Positions 18,299 through 27,614 are shown, counted from the first letter of the stretch. The stretch: 64,000 nucleotides of DNA from Rhodohalobacter mucosus (GCF_003150675.1 NZ_QGGB01000007.1:248001-312000); one strand, 5' to 3'. Notes: a model not told the origin generated them from the sequence alone. Program-made: numbers and translations.

Positions 18299-18500
18299 TG
18301 TTATGCCACGAATCAGCTTGCCCCGATACAGGGTTGTCAATTAACGGTATTAGTGGTTGGCAGGGGGGGCGATGTGAGTTTCGAACCGATAAAAAATGTC
18401 CAGAAAACCAATCCAGACTTTCCCGGTTTCACTGTTTGTCGGTTTCCCCTTGCTAATGAAAACTAAGGGTCGCAAAATATCAATCACTAACATATCATTT

Positions 18501-18542
18501 TACTCCATACTCCATACTCGATACTCACTACCATCCCCCATC
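18501..18542. repeat. Heptamer tract TACTCNN
   Basis: Six in-phase 7-base units: TACTCCA twice, then TACTCGA, TACTCAC, TACCATC and CCCCATC. The tract runs into the stop codon of the GNAT-like gene on the minus strand. The remaining 200 bases of this convergent gap show nothing else. Confidence 0.7.
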
Positions 18543-19629
18543 ACACAGTCAGTTCCAGGTTCAGCCAGTCAGGACGCCCGTCATCCTGCAGCTCTTTGTA
18601 GATTGCCGGATTCTGTGCGTAGAGATACATTTCGCTTTGAACCGATACACCCCTGCATGATTTTAAGAGATCGAAAACAGGATCCTTTTTTTGCGCATAG
18701 AGGGTAATCAGGGTGTATTCGGATCCCCGATACGTGTTGTTTACATGGTGAAAAAGGGTTTTAAGCGCATCAGGACTGTCCTTGTGAGCGTAAAGAACCA
18801 TAGAGAGCTGTTTCAATGGTTGATTGAGCCGGATAGGCGATGGCAGATTCATGACAGGAGAAAATAGCTTCAGTGCACCATTTACGAGACGTATAGCGGG
18901 AGTCAGTTCCAGTACCTGATAGCTTTTATAGAGATGCTCATCCCATAGTGCGGTAACCGCTTTGATCCGCCCGTTTTCACGTGCTACCAGAAAATTGTTA
19001 AGGGAAAGGTTCTCCAGTGCACCCAAATAATGTGTAAGGGTGGATTCATTGATTACCGGAGCAATCCGGAAACGTCCGGCGTACGATTGGTACACCTGAA
19101 CAAGCTCCGAAAGATCCTCAACGGTGGGATGGCCAATGGTAAACCGGGGGTCTGTTTTCAGATTGAACAGCGGCAACAGGTTGAAGATGCGGTTGTCTCC
19201 AAGATGAAAAGCCTCCGGAATTCCTGCCCGACCACTGGCAAAAACAAGAGAGTTCTGATTGGATTTCAAAAAATTACCGACTACAAAGTCAGTATCTGAG
19301 GATAGTACATGATCAATTGCTTTTTTAACCATACGGAAAGCGGTGAGCCCTTTACGATATGCATCGTCGAGCCGAAGATCCATCATATAGGCAAACTTTC
19401 TGGGTACTCCGAGTACGGTTGCCATGTAATGAATGACGCCCACCTGACCCACAATCTTGCCATCATCCTCCACCACATAGTGCCATGAATCCGAATCAAG
19501 AAGCTTGTGAAGGGTATTAAAGCGCGGCGATCTGTTTACAAAAAATGTGATCATCCCTTCCTGATGGCATCGTTTGGAAAGAGCCTGTATCTGATCATTA
19601 TCCGATTTCCCGGCAAGACGGATCTGCAT
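18541..19629 (-). CDS. GNAT family acetyltransferase, large form
   Basis: The 362-residue protein has a GNAT-type first half (MQIRLAGKSDNDQIQALSKR, VVEDDGKIVGQVGVIHY, MMDLRLDDAYRKGLTAFRMVKKAI), with the segment after the beta-4 strand standing where acetyl-CoA is bound. The second half appears to repeat a similar fold (FTIGHPTVEDLSELVQVYQSYAGRF, NFLVARENGRIKAVTALWD), suggesting a tandem GNAT. The substrate is unknown. It is convergent with the YghO-like gene. Confidence 0.75.
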   Translation of the reverse strand: MQIRLAGKSDNDQIQALSKRCHQEGMITFFVNRSPRFNTLHKLLDSDSWHYVVEDDGKIVGQVGVIHYMATVLGVPRKFAYMMDLRLDDAYRKGLTAFRMVKKAIDHVLSSDTDFVVGNFLKSNQNSLVFASGRAGIPEAFHLGDNRIFNLLPLFNLKTDPRFTIGHPTVEDLSELVQVYQSYAGRFRIAPVINESTLTHYLGALENLSLNNFLVARENGRIKAVTALWDEHLYKSYQVLELTPAIRLVNGALKLFSPVMNLPSPIRLNQPLKQLSMVLYAHKDSPDALKTLFHHVNNTYRGSEYTLITLYAQKKDPVFDLLKSCRGVSVQSEMYLYAQNPAIYKELQDDGRPDWLNLELTV

Positions 19630-19798
19630 GTGGCTTGTACCTGAGTTTTTTTAACACATTCAATAACATAGGAAATTTGAGATAAAGCATCGACGATACC
19701 AACACCATGTTGTGAAGTTCGAAACGTATGGGACAAGGATGCCGTTGTGTATTCAGGGCGAACAAACCGCAAAATTCAATCAATAATCAGGTATACGA

Positions 19799-20764
19799 AT
19801 GGAAAAAAGCGAACATCAAAACTGGCGTTCAAGAAAAGTGGCCATTGTAGGGGCGGGAGCCGTAGGAGCCACATTTGCATATGCCATGGCCCAGAACGGG
19901 TCGGCTGACGAAATCTGTCTCATCGACCTGAACGAGGAACTATGCAAGGGGCAGGTTCTGGACTTGTCGCACGGGCTTCCGTTTTACCCGACAATCAATA
20001 TCTACGCCGGTTCCGAAAAAGATTACGCTGATGCGGATGTGATCGTAATCACTGCGGGTGCAGCCCAGAAAAAAGGCGAAACCAGACTCGATCTTCTCAA
20101 AAAAAACAGTGTTATCATCGAAGGTATCGTTGATCAGATTACGGCACAAAACTCACAGGCGGTTATTGTCGTTGTAACCAATCCGGTGGATATCCTTACA
20201 AAAATTGCTCTCGAACGATCGGGATGGGACCGGAGCCGGGTTATCGGTTCGGGTACGGTACTCGACAGTTCACGTTTTAAATATCTGCTCAGTGAGTTTT
20301 TTGATGTTTACGTGGGAAGCATTCATGCGTATGTTCTGGGCGAACATGGTGACAGTGAGTTTGCAGCATGGTCGATGGCCAATATCTCCGGTGTTCAGCT
20401 GGATGAATATTCCAGACAACTTGGAATAAAAGACTGGGATCATGAAAAGGAAAAAATTGAGCACGAAGTCAGAAATTCCGCCTATCACATTATTGACTAC
20501 AAGGGTGCAACCAATTTTGGAGTCGGACTTGCCCTGGTTCAGATCGTAAGTGCGATTCTGAAGAATCAAAGAAGGGTGTTGACGGTATCGTATCACCTTG
20601 AGGGTGAATATGGTATTGAAAACATAAGCCTGGCAACTCCCTGCCTGATCACACAACACGGTGTAGAATCCATTGTGGGTACCGAACTTACTGATGATGA
20701 GCAGAATAAGCTGTTTCGATCTGCAGAGGTGTTAACATCGGAGTATGACTCCCTTAAAGCGTAA
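19799..20764 (+). CDS. ldh: L-lactate dehydrogenase
   Basis: This 321-residue NAD-dependent enzyme has GAGAVG at 18-23, the specificity loop AAQKKGETRLDLLKKN with Gln where malate dehydrogenases have Arg, VVVTNPVDILT, and the catalytic GEHGDSEF histidine. It interconverts pyruvate and L-lactate. The Gln in the loop is the reason for calling lactate rather than malate dehydrogenase. It is a single gene followed by a strong hairpin. Confidence 0.93.
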   Translation: MEKSEHQNWRSRKVAIVGAGAVGATFAYAMAQNGSADEICLIDLNEELCKGQVLDLSHGLPFYPTINIYAGSEKDYADADVIVITAGAAQKKGETRLDLLKKNSVIIEGIVDQITAQNSQAVIVVVTNPVDILTKIALERSGWDRSRVIGSGTVLDSSRFKYLLSEFFDVYVGSIHAYVLGEHGDSEFAAWSMANISGVQLDEYSRQLGIKDWDHEKEKIEHEVRNSAYHIIDYKGATNFGVGLALVQIVSAILKNQRRVLTVSYHLEGEYGIENISLATPCLITQHGVESIVGTELTDDEQNKLFRSAEVLTSEYDSLKA

Positions 20765-20790
20765 CCGTATCAGTTAAACGAAGCATCTGC

Positions 20791-20843
20791 TAAAAAAAGT
20801 GCGCCCCGGCTTTGCATGTAGCAGCAATGCACCGGCGACGCAC
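20791..20843 (-). terminator. Bidirectional stem-loop, intrinsic terminator on minus strand
   Basis: Arms GTGCG/CGCAC, CCGG/CCGG and TGCAT/ATGCA nest around a short loop at 20799-20843. Read on the minus strand the hairpin is followed by seven T residues (complement of 20792-20798). It would terminate the carbonic anhydrase transcript and may also serve ldh. Confidence 0.75.
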
Positions 20844-20879
20844 CTGAGTAAGTGACGTATACTTAATTACTGCACGAGT

Positions 20880-21623
20880 TTAGTCGAGCATGGTAACACG
20901 GCCTGTATCCAGATCATAAAAGGCACCGGCAATCACAACATCACCGTTTCTTTCCAGTTCTGCAATGATTGGGCTTCGCTCACGCATTTGCTCGATGGTG
21001 TAGCGAACATTGTTGTTTACTACATCGGTTACAAAGCTGTCATTTTCCGTGGTGGTTTCACCCTCGTAACCTTCCTCTGTACGTTCTACAGCAGGCTTGA
21101 TTTTAGAAAGCATGGCCGTAATGTTGCCCATCTGAACGTCGTCAATGGCTGATTTAACAGCACCACAATGTTCGTGGCCCATAACAAGTATCACTTTGGA
21201 TCCCGCTACGGCAGTGGCAAATTCCGTGCTGCCAAGTATATCCTCGTTTACGAAGTTACCGGCGACACGCGCTACGAAGATGTCGCCAACGCCTTTGTCA
21301 AACACATGCTCAACGGGCACGCGGCTGTCAATGCAGGAGATGACAACAGCTTCAGGGTACTGACCATCCGCGGTTTTGCTGACTTGAGCAGAGTAGTCGC
21401 GCGGTGTAAGATTATTGTTTACATAGCGCTCGTTTCCTTCCTGTAAATCCTGAAGGATTTCATCGGCTGTCAAAGCCTGCTGATCTTCCTGCGTCATGAC
21501 GTCATCAACAAGTTCAGCTTCAGCTGATGCGGACTGTGAATTCATATCAGCGCCCGAACAGGCTGCGAAAAAGAGAAGAATTGCCGGAATGATTAATTTC
21601 ATGGCTATATGTAGTTGTTTCAT
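20880..21623 (-). CDS. Exported lipoprotein beta-carbonic anhydrase
   Basis: From the ATG at 21623 (a second at 21602) the 247-residue protein has a lipoprotein signal (LLFFAACSG), a short acidic linker and a beta-class carbonic anhydrase domain. The zinc motifs are intact: CIDSR and GHEHCGAV. It hydrates CO2 in the periplasm or at a membrane surface. Beta-class enzymes are more often cytoplasmic, so the lipoprotein signal is notable. A gamma-class homologue lies at 27763-28362. The longer upstream reading frame lacks coding character. Confidence 0.9.
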   Translation of the reverse strand: MKQLHIAMKLIIPAILLFFAACSGADMNSQSASAEAELVDDVMTQEDQQALTADEILQDLQEGNERYVNNNLTPRDYSAQVSKTADGQYPEAVVISCIDSRVPVEHVFDKGVGDIFVARVAGNFVNEDILGSTEFATAVAGSKVILVMGHEHCGAVKSAIDDVQMGNITAMLSKIKPAVERTEEGYEGETTTENDSFVTDVVNNNVRYTIEQMRERSPIIAELERNGDVVIAGAFYDLDTGRVTMLD

Positions 21624-21836
21624 TGTGTGTATGGTTTTGATTGTGTTTACTTGTTTTTGATGTTTGTTTAACATGCTTCTGCAGGTCAGACTCAGGACAT
21701 ACGAATCGGACCTGTTTATAACGGATTTGCCGGGATAGCGAAGCCTTTGGAGGCCATGCAAGCAGGGCAGGGTCCTTTGTTTGCCTGCTATCTTACCCCG
21801 GCCTGTATAGAATAATCCGTGGATTTAGGGCAGGTA

Positions 21837-22142
21837 TCAGACTAAATCGGGGGGAGGAGTGGGCACTACCACAACGGTCCTGGCCCTGGGGTCAGTGAAA
21901 AATGCGCCGCTGCTGTACGGAACAGCTTGTGGTTGGAATGATGTATTGCGGATATGGACATCATCTTCTTTACTCAGCTCTTCCACCGTTTCGGAGAGTG
22001 TGTTAACGAGGTTATCGGATTGTGACTGTTCAACCGGCGCCGGGGCAAAATGCTCCGAATCCAGCGTATGCTGAATACTTATCCCCAGCAAAAGCGGGAC
22101 AAGCAGCATAAGAACAAAGCCGTATTTCCGAAATAAATGCAT
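21837..22142 (-). CDS. Small secreted or anchored hypothetical protein
   Basis: The 101-residue product has a signal-like N-terminus (FVLMLLVPLLLGISIQ), a Ser/Glu-rich middle and a C-terminus ending VVVVPTPPPDLV. I do not recognise it. It lies 213 bases upstream of the carbonic anhydrase on the same strand. Its codon pattern looks real, but no homology motif supports it. Confidence 0.5.
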   Translation of the reverse strand: MHLFRKYGFVLMLLVPLLLGISIQHTLDSEHFAPAPVEQSQSDNLVNTLSETVEELSKEDDVHIRNTSFQPQAVPYSSGAFFTDPRARTVVVVPTPPPDLV

Positions 22143-22499
22143 TATAGTAGAGTCGGTTGTACTGAGTACCTCAATTTCGGCAGTTCTCAGATCATGGTCA
22201 AATAATCAATTCAGAAAACAAATCGTTCTCTGCACAAAAAATAAATTCGAATGGTTAAATCGTTGACCTGAAAGATCTAAACGCATTCTTCCGTTACTGA
22301 ATATCCTCTGTTAAAAAATTTGCCGCAAAAATTTCCGGATAAACCTCCGAAGCGTATTGGTAAGGCAATATACCCATTCTGAAAATGCACTACATTTTGT
22401 ATACTGAAGACTAAGGGAGAATAGTTAACTGCCCATGATTTATGGTGTTTTGCTTACAAATAAATAGATAAAACAGACAGATTCTTAAATCAGGTGATT
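22143..22499. other. Gene-free region upstream of DUF2914 gene
   Basis: This 357-base divergent gap is AT-rich and carries no ORF, long repeat or strong hairpin that I can see. It should contain promoters for both flanking genes. An AGGTGAT ribosome-binding-like sequence at 22492-22498 precedes the DUF2914 start. Confidence 0.5.
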
Positions 22500-22889
22500 A
22501 TGATGAAATCAATTTTAGGTACTGCTATACTACTTCTTGCTTTTCAGTCTGTTGCTTCAGGCCAGACAATAGCTGTAGAGGAATTTGAATTCGGAACGGC
22601 TGTTGAAAATCGTCAGATCGTAAATGCAGACTCCGCCTTTTCAGCCGATGTAGGGCAGGTTTTTTGTTTTACACGAATAACGGGTGCAGAGTCGGAAACA
22701 TCCGTAACCCACATCTGGTATCTTGATGGGGTTGAAATGGCTACTGTTGAGCTGCCGGTTCGCGGAACCGACTGGAGGACCTGGAGTTCCAAAACCATAT
22801 TCTCTGACTGGACGGGAGAATGGAGTGTGGATGTGCTCGACGCTGAAGGGAATATGCTGATGAGCAAATCATTTACGGTTGGGATGTAA
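22500..22889 (+). CDS. DUF2914 domain protein, exported
   Basis: Starting at ATG 22500 (the GTG at 22494 overlaps the ribosome-binding-like AGGTGAT), the roughly 129-residue protein has a signal peptide ending near SVASGQ. The DUF2914 pattern follows: VFCFTRITGAES, THIWYLDG and DWTGEWSVDVLDAEGNML. DUF2914 is an envelope beta-sandwich domain of unknown function. A lipoprotein gene follows 57 bases later on the same strand. Confidence 0.85.
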   Translation: MMKSILGTAILLLAFQSVASGQTIAVEEFEFGTAVENRQIVNADSAFSADVGQVFCFTRITGAESETSVTHIWYLDGVEMATVELPVRGTDWRTWSSKTIFSDWTGEWSVDVLDAEGNMLMSKSFTVGM

Positions 22890-22946
22890 GAATAAGGCAA
22901 CAGGGATGGAAATAGCATTAACTATTACCGCTAAAAAATACGGTTG

Positions 22947-23984
22947 ATGAAACAGACGCTGTCCGTTTTTTTACTGATGTTATTTACAGGATGCAGTGCG
23001 ACCAACACTCTAACACTCAGCGTGATGGAACCTGCGGCTGTTCATTTATCTCCTGAAGTTGAGCGGGTGGGAGTGCTCAACAGAACGCTCTCCGAAGAGC
23101 CGCAGAGAGCACTGGAAACCCTTGATCAAATCTTTTCTGTGAAGGGTCCCGAACTTGATAGCCTGGGGGCCGAAGCCGGCCTTGACGCACTGAAAAGGGA
23201 GCTCTCTATGAACAACCGGTTTAGTGACGTTGTGTTTGTACGGGCAGTTTGGCTTGAGAATACGCCATACGGTACTTTTCCCTCTCCGCTTAGCTGGGAT
23301 CATGCAGAACGTATCTCCCGCGAGAATGATGTGCAGGCGATCTTTTCACTTGAGTACTATGATACGGACTCCAACATCGGATACTCCACCAGAACTGTGA
23401 TGGTAGAAGGACCGCTCGGTATCGAAGTACCGGTTCTTGAGCATATTGCAGAAGTGCAGACATCGTTGGAAGCCGGCTGGCGAGTGTACGATAGTGAGGC
23501 CATGCTGATCAGAGATGAGTTTCTTACGGGAGATGAGGTCCTTACCATAGGCAGCGGAATCAATCCCGGTGAAGCAGTAAAGGCACTTAGCGGACGCACA
23601 GAAGCTGTTCAGGCGGTAAGCCGGGAGATGGGTATGGCTTATGCACAGCGGGTTCTTCCTTACTGGATACGTGTTGAACGGGACTATTTTGTAAAAGGCA
23701 ACGATCAGTTTGAGCTTGCAAAACGACGGGCACAGACCGGCAACTGGGAAGGGGCAGGGGAGATTTGGTTCAGACAAACGCTGCATTCGGATCCCAGGAT
23801 AGCCGGCCGGGCTCATTACAACATGGGCATCATTTCGGAAATAAACGGCAATCTGGAAGAAGCTATCGATTGGGTACGAATGGCCTATGAAGATTACGGG
23901 GAAAAGAGAGCACTCGACTACCTGCGGATTTTGCAGAACCGCCTTGCCGCTGACGCAGTACTGAAACATCAGCAGACTCAATAG
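22947..23984 (+). CDS. Lipoprotein resembling DUF6340
   Basis: The 345-residue protein begins at ATG 22947 with a lipoprotein signal (LLMLFTGCSA). The following MEPAAVHLSPEVERVGVLNRT matches the start I remember for DUF6340-type lipoproteins, and a helical, TPR-like C-terminus follows (AQTGNWEGAGEIWFRQT, AHYNMGIISEINGNLEEAIDW). The role is unknown; it is presumably at the inner leaflet of the outer membrane. The family call is from memory and moderate. It may be transcribed with the DUF2914 gene. Confidence 0.72.
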   Translation: MKQTLSVFLLMLFTGCSATNTLTLSVMEPAAVHLSPEVERVGVLNRTLSEEPQRALETLDQIFSVKGPELDSLGAEAGLDALKRELSMNNRFSDVVFVRAVWLENTPYGTFPSPLSWDHAERISRENDVQAIFSLEYYDTDSNIGYSTRTVMVEGPLGIEVPVLEHIAEVQTSLEAGWRVYDSEAMLIRDEFLTGDEVLTIGSGINPGEAVKALSGRTEAVQAVSREMGMAYAQRVLPYWIRVERDYFVKGNDQFELAKRRAQTGNWEGAGEIWFRQTLHSDPRIAGRAHYNMGIISEINGNLEEAIDWVRMAYEDYGEKRALDYLRILQNRLAADAVLKHQQTQ

Positions 23985-24113
23985 TCCCTCTTGATTTATT
24001 ATTCACCCGCCTGCCACCGATTTGAACAAAGGACTCTGCACACTTGATTGCCGCCTTTTGAGAACCCCCTTGTTATTTAAGCAATCTTAAAATAATATTT
24101 TTCAGCATTCACA

Positions 24114-25430
24114 ATGGAAAACCCCTATAAGCCTCAACCCTTTGTTACCATCTCAACCCCTGAATGGGCGAAGGAAGCTGCAATCTATCAAATTAATACG
24201 CGTCAATTTACCCCAGAGGGAACCTTTCAAGCAGCTGAGAAGCACCTGCCGCGGCTCAAAGAGCTTGGAGTGGATATTCTCTGGCTGATGCCTGTGCATG
24301 AGATCGGCGTTCAAAACCGAAAAGGATCGCTGGGCAGTCCCTATTCGGTGAGGGACTATTACAGCGTGAATCCGGAATTCGGTACAAAGGATGATCTGAA
24401 GCATTTTATCAGCCGGGCCCAGGCTTCAGGCTTCAGGGTGATTCTGGATTGGGTACCCAACCATACGGCCTGGGATAACCCGCTTGTGCAGGAACATCCC
24501 GAATGGTATGCGCGTGACTGGAAAGGGGATTTCAGGCCTACTCCGTGGTGGGATTGGGACGACATCATCGAACTGGATTACAGCCACACGGGGCTCCGTG
24601 AATATATGGCTGAAGCCATGACATACTGGATACGTGAAGTGGGATTCGACGGGTTCAGGATGGACGTAGCCGGTTTTGTGCCAAACGATTTCTGGGCTCG
24701 CGTCAGAAAAGAACTGGATGAAATCAAACCGGTATTTATGCTTGCAGAGTGGGATGCGCGCGATCTGCATGCGAAAGCCTTTGATATGACCTACGCCTGG
24801 AGCTGGTGGGATGCGGTGAAAGCAGTGTCAACCGGCGGAGGTTCGCTTCAGCAGCTTTTCATGTACTATTCATGGAATGAACGGGCATATCCAGATGAGG
24901 CCATACGGATGACCTTTGTGACCAACCACGACAAGAATGCATGGGAGGGAACCATGTTTGAGAACTTTGGCCATGCGCTGGAAGCGGCCATTGCTCTCTC
25001 TGTGGTGGGTGAAGGGATGCCGCTGATCTACAACGGACAGGAAGCGGGCAACGACCGTGCGCTGGCTTTCTTTGAAAAAGACCCGATCGAGTGGAAAGAC
25101 CATCCGATTGGTACCCTCTACAGGAAAATGATCCGCCTCATGAAGGAAAATCAGGCTTTATGGCATGGCCGCTGGGGCGGGCGGATGATACGGGTGCCGA
25201 ATAGCTCCGAGGAAAAGGTTATCAGTTTTGTGAGAATGAAGAATGGAAACAAGGTTTTTGCTGTGATTAACTTTTCGGAAAAAGAGAAGGAAATTCAGTT
25301 CAGTGGCGATCTGTTTCCCGGAAGCTATCTGGATACAGAAGCTGGCAATAAACTGACTCTGAAAAAGGATTCAACACTCAAGGTTCAGCCCGGAGGATTC
25401 CGGATTTTTACGGCTAGGCCCGGTTCATAA
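24114..25430 (+). CDS. GH13 alpha-amylase family glycoside hydrolase
   Basis: The 438-residue protein has the four GH13 regions: DWVPNHTAWD, GFRMDVAGF (nucleophile Asp near 184), MLAEWDA (acid Glu near 211) and FVTNHDKNAW (Asp near 272), plus a C-terminal beta domain. There is no signal peptide, so it acts in the cytoplasm on maltodextrin-like or storage glucans. A phosphoglucomutase gene follows, which fits a path from glucan to glucose phosphate; no transporter or phosphorylase gene is beside them. Confidence 0.92.
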   Translation: MENPYKPQPFVTISTPEWAKEAAIYQINTRQFTPEGTFQAAEKHLPRLKELGVDILWLMPVHEIGVQNRKGSLGSPYSVRDYYSVNPEFGTKDDLKHFISRAQASGFRVILDWVPNHTAWDNPLVQEHPEWYARDWKGDFRPTPWWDWDDIIELDYSHTGLREYMAEAMTYWIREVGFDGFRMDVAGFVPNDFWARVRKELDEIKPVFMLAEWDARDLHAKAFDMTYAWSWWDAVKAVSTGGGSLQQLFMYYSWNERAYPDEAIRMTFVTNHDKNAWEGTMFENFGHALEAAIALSVVGEGMPLIYNGQEAGNDRALAFFEKDPIEWKDHPIGTLYRKMIRLMKENQALWHGRWGGRMIRVPNSSEEKVISFVRMKNGNKVFAVINFSEKEKEIQFSGDLFPGSYLDTEAGNKLTLKKDSTLKVQPGGFRIFTARPGS

Positions 25431-25554
25431 AAAGTTGCTTTCAATCACGATCGGATGTTCGTATCCGATATACACTCTAAGAATAATCTAATTTCAATTT
25501 TATTGGCAGTTGTAGATTATGAAATATCATCAGGAGCGCGTTGAGTTAGCAAAG

Positions 25555-25587
25555 GGAAGGAGCTGAAACAGGCTTCTTCCTTTTTTT
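25555..25587 (+). terminator. Intrinsic terminator before phosphoglucomutase gene
   Basis: Arms GGAAGGAGC (25555-25563) and GCTTCTTCC (25572-25580) pair over nine positions with one wobble, with the loop TGAAACAG, followed by seven T (25581-25587). It lies 125 bases after the amylase stop. A 15-codon ORF (25519-25566) opens just upstream and ends in the stem, so a leader or small RNA is possible. Confidence 0.7.
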
Positions 25588-25687
25588 GGCAATCATCTTT
25601 TCAGGAACCACACTTCATTCAGCAACATCATTTCTTTACCTTAACCGTAGCAGTTCAACCCATAAATCAGGAAAAGATACTTTGTCC

Positions 25688-27424
25688 ATGAAAGAACTTG
25701 ACCAAAACGTGCAAAACCGGGTGAATGCCTGGCTGGAAGGGAATTATGATGAGGAGGCCCAGGCTGATATCCGAAAAATGCTTGATGAGGAAAAATACGA
25801 TGAGCTGACCGATGCCTTTTATAAGGATCTGGAGTTCGGTACCGGCGGACTCCGGGGGATTATGGGTGTGGGTACCAACCGGGTAAACCGCTATACGCTG
25901 GGCATGGCAACGCAGGGGCTAAGCAACTACCTGAAAAAAGTGTATCCTGATGACGAGATCAGCGTGGCCATCGCTCACGACAGCCGCAACAATGCCACGA
26001 TCTTTGCACGCGTTGTGGCGGATGTTTTTTCCGCAAACGGTATCAAGGTATTCTATTTCGAATCTCTGAGACCAACTCCCGAGCTTTCGTTTGCCATTCG
26101 CGAACTTGGATGCAAGAGCGGAGTGATGCTGACAGCGTCCCACAACCCGAAGGAGTACAGCGGATATAAGGCGTACTGGGATGATGGCTGCCAGGTGCTG
26201 CCGCCGCACGACAAGAATATCATCCGTGAAGTTCAGGCCATTGAAAGCGTTGACCAGGTAAATTTTGAGGGAGATGAAGATCTGATAGAGCTCATTGGTC
26301 CGGACATGGATGAAAAGTTCATCGATACGGTTGTCTCCACATCCGTGAACCGGGATGTGATCAAAAAGCAGCACGACCTCAATATCGTCTTTTCCCCCAT
26401 CCACGGTACGGCTGTTGATATCGTGCCCCGCGCTCTAAGGAAGCTCGGTTTTGACAATGTAAACCTGGTGGAAGAGCAGTGCACCATCGACGGTGATTTT
26501 CCAACCGTTGTCTATCCGAATCCTGAGGAAGAAGAGGCACTCAGCATGGCGCTGGAACAGGCCCGTGAATCCGACGCCGACCTGGTGATGGCCACCGACC
26601 CGGATGCCGACCGCGTGGGCATTGCGGTAAAGAACGAAAAAGGGGAGTTTGAGCTGCTGAACGGCAATCAGACGGCTGTACTCCTGTTTCACTACCTGCT
26701 GACGGCCTGGGAAGAGGCAGGCAAGTTTCGGGGAAATGAGTACATCGTCAAGACCATTGTAACCACCTACCTGATCGATAAGATTGCCGCTTCAATGAAC
26801 GTAACCTGTTACAATGTGCTCACAGGGTTCAAGTATATTGGCGACCTTATGACGAAAAAACTGGGTGAAGAGGTCTTTATCGCAGGCGGTGAGGAGAGCT
26901 ACGGCTACCTGGTGGGCGACCACGTTCGCGATAAGGATGCGGTGGTATCGTGCACGATGATTGCAGAGATGGCCGCGCACTATAAAGAGCAGGGCCGGTC
27001 CCTGTATGAAGCGCTGATTGATGTCTACACCGAATACGGATTCTACAAGGAGGAGCTGATCTCCCTTACAAAAAAAGGAAAGAAGGGCGCGGAAGAGATC
27101 AAGGCGATTATGGAAAAACTGCGGTATCAGCCGCCGTCCGAGATTGCGGGCTTCAAGGTGAAAGCCATTCGCGACTATCTGATGCAAACCGAAAAGCATG
27201 TGGAGTCGGGACGGGTGAACAGTATCGATTTCCCTGCATCCAACGTACTGCAGTTTATCACTTTGGATGATTATATCATCTCCGCCAGGCCCTCGGGAAC
27301 CGAACCGAAGATCAAGTTCTACATCAGTGTGAATGGCAGGCTAGATTCACGGGAAGAGTACCGGCAGAAAGAGAAAGAGCTGGATCAGCTTATCGGGAAA
27401 ATAAGGAAGGGTCTGGATTTTTAA
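25688..27424 (+). CDS. Phosphoglucomutase/phosphomannomutase
   Basis: I place the start at ATG 25688 (MKELDQNVQNRV), giving 578 residues; the longer frame upstream crosses the terminator region and lacks conserved sequence. The active-site phosphoserine is in TASHNPKEYSGYK (Ser near 151), the metal loop is DPDADRVGIAV (304-309), the sugar loop is GGEESYGYLVGDHVRDKD and the phosphate site is RPSGTEPKIKFY. This is the PgcA-like group that interconverts glucose 1- and 6-phosphate (some act on pentoses). Confidence 0.93.
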   Translation: MKELDQNVQNRVNAWLEGNYDEEAQADIRKMLDEEKYDELTDAFYKDLEFGTGGLRGIMGVGTNRVNRYTLGMATQGLSNYLKKVYPDDEISVAIAHDSRNNATIFARVVADVFSANGIKVFYFESLRPTPELSFAIRELGCKSGVMLTASHNPKEYSGYKAYWDDGCQVLPPHDKNIIREVQAIESVDQVNFEGDEDLIELIGPDMDEKFIDTVVSTSVNRDVIKKQHDLNIVFSPIHGTAVDIVPRALRKLGFDNVNLVEEQCTIDGDFPTVVYPNPEEEEALSMALEQARESDADLVMATDPDADRVGIAVKNEKGEFELLNGNQTAVLLFHYLLTAWEEAGKFRGNEYIVKTIVTTYLIDKIAASMNVTCYNVLTGFKYIGDLMTKKLGEEVFIAGGEESYGYLVGDHVRDKDAVVSCTMIAEMAAHYKEQGRSLYEALIDVYTEYGFYKEELISLTKKGKKGAEEIKAIMEKLRYQPPSEIAGFKVKAIRDYLMQTEKHVESGRVNSIDFPASNVLQFITLDDYIISARPSGTEPKIKFYISVNGRLDSREEYRQKEKELDQLIGKIRKGLDF

Positions 27425-27428
27425 TCAA

Positions 27429-27614
27429 GATACAAGGCTCACGGTGCAGTCTACTACGCTAAAGCTTCGCAGATCAGGAAAGCTACGTAGACCAGGGGGG
27501 CAGGGTGCAAGGTGTCAGCTGTTAGTCCGCAGGACGACAAACACGAGCGGGGAATTCATTCCCCGTGGCGACAGGGTGCATGCTGCAAGCGACAAGCTGC
27601 GCGCAACAGGGCGC
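27429..27614. repeat. Heptamer tract with palindromic inserts
   Basis: Seven-base words (GATACAA, GGCTCAC, GGTGCAG; later AGGGTGC, ATGCTGC, AAGCGAC, AAGCTGC, AGGGCGC) alternate with two palindromic inserts. One is an imperfect pair, GTCTACTACGC near 27448 and GCTACGTAGAC at 27481-27491. The other is a perfect hairpin CGGGGAAT/ATTCCCCG at 27548-27565. The 338-base gap holds no gene. Confidence 0.65.
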
